Assembly (NCBI GenBank): GCA_963821495.1
Contig: CAWGEA010000003.1
Location: 1,178,001-1,242,000 of the forward strand
Origin: AC-32 sp963821495
GTDB taxonomy: Bacteria > Actinomycetota > Thermoleophilia > Gaiellales > Gaiellaceae
Direction: 5' to 3'
Length of the DNA stretch: 64,000 nt
This document shows, piece by piece, positions 58,414-64,000 of the stretch (the stretch's first letter is position 1; each line of letters starts with the position of its first letter). Position numbers and translations under genes: made by a program. The notes under the pieces are model-generated. The model did no database searches, was not told where the DNA came from, and saw only the letters and a program-made list of their open reading frames with translations.

Positions 58414-58452
58414 CGCGCCGAGGCGCCTGCGCGAGGCAGGCGCCTCGGCGCG
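58414..58452. terminator. Strong hairpin after the inositol synthase gene
   Basis: A perfect 16-bp stem (58414-58429 and 58437-58452) with a 7-base loop begins just after the ino1 stop on the reverse strand. It lacks a T-run, so it may act as a partial terminator or mRNA-stabilising structure between ino1 and the glycosyltransferase gene. Confidence 0.7.
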
Positions 58453-58457
58453 AACCG

Positions 58458-59879
58458 CTAGGTCGCGGTGGTCTGCTTGACCTGCTTGCGCGCGTGCTTG
58501 CGGATGAACTCCGCCGTCTTGTCGCGCGCGTCCTCGTCCGGCATCTGCTTCGGCGGCGACTTCATCAGGTACGCGCTCGGCGCGGTGAGGGTGCCGGAGA
58601 CTCCGCTGTTCAACGCGAGCTTCGCCAGCCGCACCGCGTCGATCACGACGCCGGCCGAGTTCGGCGAGTCCCACACCTCGATCTTCAGCTCCGCGTTCAG
58701 CGGAACGTCGCCGAACGAGGTGCCCTCGAGCCGGATGTAGGCCCACTTGCGATCCTCGAGCCACGGCACGTAGTCGGACGGGCCGACGTGGATGTTCTTC
58801 TCCTCGAGCTTGTACGGGAGCGTCGCGGCGATGGCGTTCGTCTTCGAGATCTTCTTCGACTCGAGCCGTTCGCGCTCGAGCATGTTCATGAAGTCGGAGT
58901 TGCCGCCGAAGTTGAGCTGGTAGGTGCGGTCGACGCGCACTCCGCGGTCCTTGAACAGGCTCGTCAGCACGCGGTGCGAGATGGTCGCGCCCACCTGCGA
59001 CTTGATGTCGTCGCCGACGATCGGCAGACCGCGCTCCTCGAAGCGCCGCTGCCAGTAGTTCTCGCGCGCGATGAAGACCGGCATGCAGTTCACCATCGCG
59101 CAGCCCGCCGCGAGGATCTGCTCCGTGTACCACTTGGTCGCCTCCTCGGAGCCGACGGGGAGGTAGTTGATGACGACGTCGGTGTTCGTCTCCTGGAGGA
59201 TCCCGACGACGTCGTCGGTCTCGCCGGATGCCTTCTCGACGATCTCGGAGAGGTACTTGCCGAGGCCGTCGTGCGTCATCCCCCGGTGGACGGTGACGCC
59301 GGTCTTCGGCACGTCCGAGAACTTGATCGTGTTGTTCGGGTGCGCCCAGATCGCCTCCGACAGGTCCTTGCCGACCTTGTCGGTGGTGACGTCGAAGGCC
59401 GCGGTGAACTCGACGTCGCGGACGTGGTAGCCGCCGAGGTCGACGTGCATCAGGCCCGGGACGAAGTCGTCGGGGTTCGCGTCCTTGTAGTACTCGACGC
59501 CCTGCACGAGCGAGCTCGCGCAGTTGCCGACGCCGATGATCGCGACGCGGACCTTCTCGTCCGCGCGCCGCGCCTTGCCGTTGGTCGAAGCCATGGGTTC
59601 CTTTCCGAGGCGCTCGGAGAGCGTCTCGACGATCAGGTCGTTGACATTGCGCCTGCGCTGCTCGGCGCGAGCCGTGAGCTTGTCCTTCAGCTCAGCGGGC
59701 ATGCGCAGGAGCACCGATCCGCTCGAGCCCGGCTCCTTGCCGGGACGCCCGCTCGGGTCGAAGGAGACGCCGAAGCGCGAGGCGAGCAGGCCGACCGCGA
59801 CGTCGTTGAGACTGCGGCCGGAGCTCCTGACCTCCTCGGAGAGGAGCCGCTTGAGCTCGCGCGGCATCCGGACGAGCAC
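58458..59879 (-). CDS. ino1: Myo-inositol-1-phosphate synthase with two N-terminal ribbon-helix-helix domains
   Basis: Residues 96-473 form a complete inositol-3-phosphate synthase: VAIIGVGNCASSLVQGVEYY (NAD site), NYLPVGSEEATKWY, SQVGATISHRVL, LNFGGNSDFMNMLE and KKISKT. It makes inositol phosphate from glucose 6-phosphate. Residues 1-95 hold two RHH DNA-binding motifs (VRMPRELKRLLSEEVRSSGR and LLRMPAELKDKLTARAEQRR, each followed by a N-D-hydrophobic helix) in the same frame with no stop. An internal ATG at 59594 with an AAAGGA site upstream could make Ino1 alone. The fusion, plus operators at 59895-59918, suggests self-regulation. Confidence 0.85.
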   Translation of the reverse strand: MLVRMPRELKRLLSEEVRSSGRSLNDVAVGLLASRFGVSFDPSGRPGKEPGSSGSVLLRMPAELKDKLTARAEQRRRNVNDLIVETLSERLGKEPMASTNGKARRADEKVRVAIIGVGNCASSLVQGVEYYKDANPDDFVPGLMHVDLGGYHVRDVEFTAAFDVTTDKVGKDLSEAIWAHPNNTIKFSDVPKTGVTVHRGMTHDGLGKYLSEIVEKASGETDDVVGILQETNTDVVINYLPVGSEEATKWYTEQILAAGCAMVNCMPVFIARENYWQRRFEERGLPIVGDDIKSQVGATISHRVLTSLFKDRGVRVDRTYQLNFGGNSDFMNMLERERLESKKISKTNAIAATLPYKLEEKNIHVGPSDYVPWLEDRKWAYIRLEGTSFGDVPLNAELKIEVWDSPNSAGVVIDAVRLAKLALNSGVSGTLTAPSAYLMKSPPKQMPDEDARDKTAEFIRKHARKQVKQTTAT

Positions 59880-59894
59880 ATGCTTGCGGGTTAG

Positions 59895-59922
59895 GTGCTA
59901 GCACAGAAGTGCTAGCACTATA
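59895..59922 (-). promoter_or_regulatory. Promoter with twin RHH-type operators
   Basis: GTGCTAGCAC occurs twice as a perfect palindrome, at 59895-59904 and 59909-59918, with centres 14 bases apart. On the reverse strand a TATAGT -10 box (59917-59922) overlaps the first palindrome, placing both near the start site of the RHH-ino1 gene, whose GTG is at 59879. Confidence 0.7.
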
Positions 59923-59925
59923 TCG

Positions 59926-60561
59926 CTAACGCTGGTCGCGTAACTGCGAGCGGACGCTGAGTACCCGCTGGAGGACGGTGAACCAGGCTGCGACCGCGAG
60001 GAAGTAGACCATCCACGGCAGCCCTCCCCACGGCGCGAACACGAGGCCGGCGGTGATCACGACCACGCGCTCCGCGCGGCTGCCCAGACCGACGTCGCCC
60101 TTCAGCCCAAGGAGTTCGGCCTTCGCGCGCGCGTAGGAGACGAGGAACGAGCCCGCCATCGCGGCGATCGTGAACCCGACCGCAACCTCGTTTCCCTCCC
60201 GCGAGAGCACGAGCGCGATCGCCGTCAGCACGAAGCCTTCGCTGACGCGATCGGAGATCGAGTCGACGAAGGCGCCGAACGGCGTCGCCTTGCCGCCGTA
60301 GCGCGCGAGCGCGCCGTCGAGGATGTCGAGGACGGAGCCGACGACGAACACGACGGCCGCCAGCCAGTAGAGGAGCCACGGTCGGTGGTGCGCGAACCAG
60401 ACGATGACGGCCGCGGTGCCGCAGAGCGTGATGCCGGCCGCCGTGAGCGCGTTCGGGGTCACGCGCGTGCGCGCGAGGCCGCCGATCCAGCGCGTGGCCA
60501 GCCGGCGCGTGCCGTCGGTGTAACCCCGCTTGACCCAGGCGAGGGTCTCGCTGCGGGTCAC
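59926..60561 (-). CDS. CDP-alcohol phosphatidyltransferase (probable PI-phosphate synthase)
   Basis: A 211-residue membrane enzyme with the signature D-G-x2-A-R-x8-G-x3-D-x3-D, read as DGALARYGGKATPFGAFVDS. It has about five or six helices (VIVWFAHHRPWLLYWLAAVV, ITAGLVFAPWGGLPWMVYFL). It joins a CDP-diacylglycerol to an alcohol. Its position between a PAP2 enzyme and inositol-phosphate synthase makes inositol phosphate the likely acceptor. GTG 60561 overlaps the PAP2 stop by four bases, and the gene ends 7 bases upstream of the operator. Confidence 0.87.
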   Translation of the reverse strand: MTRSETLAWVKRGYTDGTRRLATRWIGGLARTRVTPNALTAAGITLCGTAAVIVWFAHHRPWLLYWLAAVVFVVGSVLDILDGALARYGGKATPFGAFVDSISDRVSEGFVLTAIALVLSREGNEVAVGFTIAAMAGSFLVSYARAKAELLGLKGDVGLGSRAERVVVITAGLVFAPWGGLPWMVYFLAVAAWFTVLQRVLSVRSQLRDQR

Positions 60562-61304
60562 GCGTTGGCTGAGCGGAAGCGGCGCAGGGGATTCCGGTAG
60601 ACGATCAGCGCCGCGACCGTCGCGACGATCACGCCGCCGAGCACGTCCAGCCAGAAGTGGTTGCCGGTCGCCATCACGCTGAACCAGACCCAGGCCGGCC
60701 AGAGCAGCCACAGAACCTTGGCGGCGCGCGTGCGGCAGACCGAGAAGAGCACGATGCCGACGATCAGCGCGTCCGCGGCGTGGAGGCTCGGCATCGCAGC
60801 GTACGGGTTCGCCGCGAACTCGATCACGCCGCTGCCGTGGTTGAGCTCGCCGAAGTTCGAGAGCGTGTCGCTGAAGCCGAGGTCCGGGAACATGCGCGGC
60901 GGCGCCGTCGGCAGCAGCACGTAGCCGATCAGGCCGATCACGTTCGCGAGCAGGATCGTGTTGCGGAAGCGGACGAACGCTTCGTTGCGCCGCAGGTAGA
61001 CCCACAGCAGCGCGAGCCCGAGCACGGTGAACTCGGAGTTCCAGTACGTCCACGACGCCGCGGTGGCGAGCACCTGCGACCCGTCCACGACGCGCTGCAG
61101 CGTCAGCTCGAAGAGCGCGTTCGAGTGCCGCTCGATCCCGATCACGTGCAGCCCGTTCTCGAAGGCCCGCGGCGGGTTACGGTCGGCGATCCCGCGCGCG
61201 ACCTGGTACGCGCCCAGGAAGCCGAACCAGATCGCGAGCTGGCGCGCGAAGTCGCCCCAGCCCAGGGGCAGGACACGGCGGCCGGCTGAAACGAGAGTGC
61301 TCAC
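60558..61304 (-). CDS. PAP2-family membrane phosphatase / inositol-phosphotransferase-like
   Basis: A 248-residue membrane protein with about six helices. The PAP2 active-site boxes are PSLHAADAL and GNHFWLDVLGG, giving the catalytic His pair and Asp. The first box (K..R..P) is degenerate, as in the PAP2_3/Aur1 group that includes inositol-phosphorylceramide-synthase-like enzymes. It could dephosphorylate phosphatidylinositol phosphate made by the next gene, or transfer inositol phosphate. ATG 61304 follows an AT-rich leader (TTTTAA region near 61317). Confidence 0.82.
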   Translation of the reverse strand: MSTLVSAGRRVLPLGWGDFARQLAIWFGFLGAYQVARGIADRNPPRAFENGLHVIGIERHSNALFELTLQRVVDGSQVLATAASWTYWNSEFTVLGLALLWVYLRRNEAFVRFRNTILLANVIGLIGYVLLPTAPPRMFPDLGFSDTLSNFGELNHGSGVIEFAANPYAAMPSLHAADALIVGIVLFSVCRTRAAKVLWLLWPAWVWFSVMATGNHFWLDVLGGVIVATVAALIVYRNPLRRFRSANA

Positions 61305-61359
61305 AGGACGGTCATATTTTAACGCCCCGGCCTGCGGGCTTCTTCCACAGCGGGGGCGC
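61305..61359. promoter_or_regulatory. Promoter region of the phosphoinositide genes
   Basis: On the reverse strand GTTAAAATATGACC (plus-strand 61311-61324) is the only AT-rich patch and could be a -10 region for the PAP2 gene. A GC-rich dyad (GCCCCGGCCTGCGGGC, 61323-61338) may end moaA transcription. Confidence 0.4.
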
Positions 61360-62348
61360 TCAGCCGCCGATCTGGCTCATGGAGCGGGAAGCGCGCACGA
61401 AGCCCGGGTCGTTGATGCGGTGCTTCAGCTCCTTGTGCCGGACGGCAAGCGCAGCAGCCGCTCGAGCTCGGCGTCTGGGGCGCCCTCGCGCAGCGGCGTC
61501 TTCAGGTCCCACTCGCGCCGCGAGAAGAGGCATGTGCGCAGCTGGCCGTCGGCAGTGAGGCGGATGCGGTCGCAGCTCGAGCAGAACGGTTCCGAGACGG
61601 GATTGACGAAGCCGATCTCGCCTGCGCCGTCGGCGAAGCGGAAGCGGCGCGCGGTCGACGAGGCCTTGGCCGGGAGCTCCTCGAGCGGCCAGCGCTCCTC
61701 GATCAGCGCGCGGATCTCGGCCCCCGTCAGCACGTCGTCGCCGCGCCACGACTCGTCGGCGTCGAGCGGCATGAACTCGATGAAGCGGACGACGTACGGC
61801 TTGCGGCGGGCGAGCTCGGCGAGGGCCGGCACCTCGACCTCCGTGAAGCCGCGCATCGCGACGCAATTGACCTTGATCGGCCGCAGCTGCGCGTAGCGCT
61901 CGGCCTCCTCGAGCCCCGCGAGCACGCGGTCGAGCGCGTCGCGGCGCGTGATCTCGGCGAAGCGCACGTGCGAGAGCGAGTCGAGCGAGACGTTCAGCCG
62001 CGTCAGGCCTGCGTCGACGAGCGGCGCCGCGAGGCGGTCGAGCAGGACCCCGTTCGTCGTCAGCGAGAGATCGTCGACGCCGGGAGTCTCCGAGAGCAGC
62101 CGCACCAGCACGGGCAGCTCGCGGCGGACGAGCGGCTCGCCGCCGGTCAGGCGCACCTCCTCGACCCCCATCGCCGCCAGCACCCGCACGAGCCGTGCGA
62201 TCTCCTCGAAGGTCAGCACCTCGTCATGGGGCAGCCACTCGAGCCCTTCGGCCGGCATGCAGTAGCGGCAGCGGAAGTTGCACTTGTCCGTGACGGAGAT
62301 GCGCAGACTCTTGATCTCGCGACCCCAGGAATCGACGAGCGGCTTCAC
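61360..62348 (-). CDS. moaA: GTP 3',8-cyclase MoaA, C-terminal frameshift
   Basis: A radical-SAM enzyme of molybdenum cofactor synthesis. The N-terminal cluster motif is CNFRCRYC (near residue 26), with GGEPLVRRELP, and the second cluster in FCSSCDRIRLTADGQLRTCL. The conserved C-terminus with the twin-Gly tail (HKELKHRINDPGFVRASRSM then SQIGG) is in another frame, so one base is lost or gained near 61445. GTG 62348 is chosen because the domain begins with PLVDSWGREIKSLRI. The restored length is about 329 residues, normal for MoaA. Confidence 0.88.
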
Positions 62349-62469
62349 GGACCGGCAGCCTAGCCGAGGCTTCCGGCGTCCGCCACGGCTCGCGCGATGC
62401 CGCCCCGCTTCAGGCGGGTCACGGCGGTGTGGGCGTGGACTCGTCCAGGTCACAGGACGGCTCGGTCGA

Positions 62470-63285
62470 GCTCCAGTAGACGCGCTGCTCGCGTTCGTGG
62501 CCGTCCGCTACGCGATCGCGCACGGGTGTGCTCGGCCTGGCTGAAGGGCGCGGACGGTTGAGAGCGCTCGGCCACGCGCAGGGCGGCGCCGACGGGTCGG
62601 CGGCTGCTGGGAGCGTCGAGATAAGCTCGGGCGCGGAATCGGGCTCCACGCCCGCAGGGCTCGAGACGCACCACCGTCTCGAGCACGCGCTGCATAGCCG
62701 CCTCTAGGTAGTCGTGACGCCGATCTCGGCTGCTGCTCTTCCGGACGCCGTCGGGCGTCGAGGTCTGGCTCGGCGTCGTCCTCTCGGTCGCGGGCCTGGC
62801 GATGCTGAGCGGCTCCACGTCGGCGCGACCGCCGGCGACCTGCTCGTGCTCGCCTCCGGCTCGGCGCGCAGGCGCGGCTCCGATCGTGAGGTCGAGCTTA
62901 CCCAATCGCTCCGACGGGAGGTCGCGCTCTCGCCCGCTCGAGAAAGCGGGTCGGGAGACGTGACTGCGTGGTGTTCCTCGCGCTCGCGACGGCCACGGGC
63001 GACCTTTCGGTGCTCCGCGGCCGGACGGCGGGCGGCGCTGCTGGTCACGGGCGTCTGCGCGAGCGCGGCCGCCTACCTGTCCAGGTCTGGGCCCGCGGCG
63101 CCTGAGCGAGGCCCGGTCGAGCGGACGTCTTCGCGCTCGAGACCGCTTCGCGGGCATCTCTCGGCTACTGGCTCTCCGGCGACCGCCCGGGTGCGCTCGG
63201 CTGGGGCGGCTGCGCGGTGGTCCGGGCCGGGATCGTGGTCGCGGAGCCGGGCGCTGCCGCGCACGCTGCGGCGCCTAGTCCGCCG
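62470..63285 (+). pseudogene. Decayed DMT/EamA transporter gene
   Basis: Fragments in different frames match EamA-type transporters in order: VDALLAFVAVRYAIA, then TPSGVEVWLGVVLSVAGLAML, then ADVFALETASRASLGYWLSG, GDRPGALGWGGCAVVRAG and IVVAEPGAAA. Long parts of the fold are missing or scrambled between them and several frameshifts and stops occur. Unlike other broken genes here, the damage is extensive, so this is real decay. Confidence 0.72.
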
Positions 63286-63348
63286 GCCGGGAACTACCTT
63301 GCTATCATCCGACTAAGATTTTCTCACCAACGAGGAGGAAGACTCACA

Positions 63349-64000
63349 ATGGCAAAGACGATCGGAATCGACCTCGGCACGACCAACAGTGTGTCGGCGT
63401 GATCGAGGGCGGCGAGCCGGCGGTCGTCCCGAACGCCGAGGGCGGGCGCACCACCCCGTCCGTGGTCGCGTTCACGGGCGACGGCCAGCGGCTTGTCGGG
63501 GCGCCCGCCAAGCGCCAGCAGGTGACGAACCCGACGAACACCATCTTCTCGATCAAGCGCTTCATGGGCCGCAAGTTCGGTGAGGTCAGCGAGGAGATGA
63601 AGATCGTCCCGTACGAGGTCGTGCAGGGCCCGAACGGCGACGTGCGCGTGAAGGCCGGCGACAAGGAGTACGCGCCGCCGGAGATCAGCGCGATGATCCT
63701 CCAGAAGCTGAAGGCCGACGCCGAGGCCTACCTCGGGGAGACGGTCGCCGACGCGGTGATCACCGTCCCGGCCTACTTCAACAACGCGCAGCGCGAGGCG
63801 ACGAAGGACGCCGGCAAGATCGCCGGGCTCAACGTCGTCAGGATCATCAACGAGCCGACCGCCGCGGCGCTCGCGTACGGCCTCGACAAGGAGGCCTCCG
63901 ACCACACGATCCTCGTCTTCGACCTCGGCGGCGGCACGTTCGACGTGTCGGTGCTCGAGCTCGGCGAGGGCGTCTTCGAGGTGAAGGCCACCAACGGCGA
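63349..64000 (+). CDS. dnaK: Chaperone DnaK, N-terminal part, frameshifted, runs off the window
   Basis: A GAGGAGG ribosome-binding site precedes ATG 63349. The start is MAKTIGIDLGTTNSV; after base 63393 the frame moves by one and continues EGGEPAVVPNAEGGRTTPSV, NTIFSIKRFMGRKFG, AVITVPAYFNNAQREATKDA and RIINEPTAAALAYGLDKE up to the window end. These are the nucleotide-binding-domain motifs of Hsp70, including IDLGTTNS, DLGGGTFDVS. One lost base in NSV(V)A explains the stop. The C-terminal part and partner genes lie outside. Confidence 0.9.

Noticed and set aside
62450..63157. Reverse-strand 235-codon frame upstream of dnaK
   Set aside because: Its product is Arg/Ser-rich without any fold pattern, while forward-strand pieces match a transporter family in order.
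63290..63345. HspR (HAIR) or CIRCE operator before dnaK
   Set aside because: Neither CTTGAGT-N7-ACTCAAG nor the CIRCE inverted repeat can be found in the leader; only AT-rich TATCAT and TAAGAT patches are seen.

Overview
The window comes from a high-GC Gram-positive genome. Its gene content suggests an actinobacterium near the Thermoleophilia (Gaiellales or Solirubrobacterales type): a DUF4235 protein, an LuxR-free guanylate/adenylate-cyclase ATPase regulator, an Ino1/CDP-alcohol phosphotransferase set, Cys-containing PASTA domains, and a pSAM2-like integrating element in a tRNA-Ala gene. The taxonomy is inference from gene content, not a search result.

Layout. 1-8394 is a polyamine uptake and breakdown locus: the end of an aldehyde dehydrogenase, an Lrp/AsnC regulator, potA-potD-potB-potC, a class III aminotransferase and a PuuB-like FAD oxidase. 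8413-12888 holds a glycosyltransferase-like coiled-coil protein, a large secreted fibronectin-like repeat protein and small membrane proteins. 12900-16810 encodes a cyclase/ATPase/TPR regulator and a cupin. 16969-23398 is a set of small and membrane proteins (DUF2127, DMT, DUF4389 and others). 23437-24354 encodes a TIR-like (CAP12/PycTIR type) protein. 24586-29104 is a copper-oxidase island: a 1008-residue fusion of a multicopper oxidase with a galactose-oxidase-like radical copper oxidase, divergent from two genes that look like a split copper amine oxidase.

29232-42377 is an integrated element bounded by an exact 48-nt direct repeat that is part of tRNA-Ala(TGC). It carries a Rep protein, a replication/excision module, an integrase next to the tRNA, and an unusual cargo: one reverse-strand array of secreted proteins (RCC1-type, two FG-GAP, one LamG) sharing the same two-cysteine PASTA domain. 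A further 5' tRNA fragment at 43191-43232 shows that a second, mostly lost, element sits beside it.

43363-56640 is mainly chromosomal: rhomboid protease, ornithine carbamoyltransferase, carbamate kinase, a cyclic-2,3-diphosphoglycerate-synthetase-like protein, a phosphotransferase, a metallopeptidase, YjbQ, a phosphoesterase, an RlmD-type methyltransferase, a MarR regulator and a uracil-DNA glycosylase-like protein. 56662-61304 looks like a phosphoinositide locus: PAP2 enzyme, CDP-alcohol phosphotransferase, myo-inositol-phosphate synthase fused to two ribbon-helix-helix domains, and a glycosyltransferase-PHP fusion. The window ends with moaA, a decayed transporter gene and the start of dnaK.

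Caution: at least ten otherwise well-conserved genes, including dnaK and moaA, are broken by single-base frameshifts. This is more like residual sequencing error than biology, so frameshifted genes should be read as probably intact in the organism unless other decay is visible.
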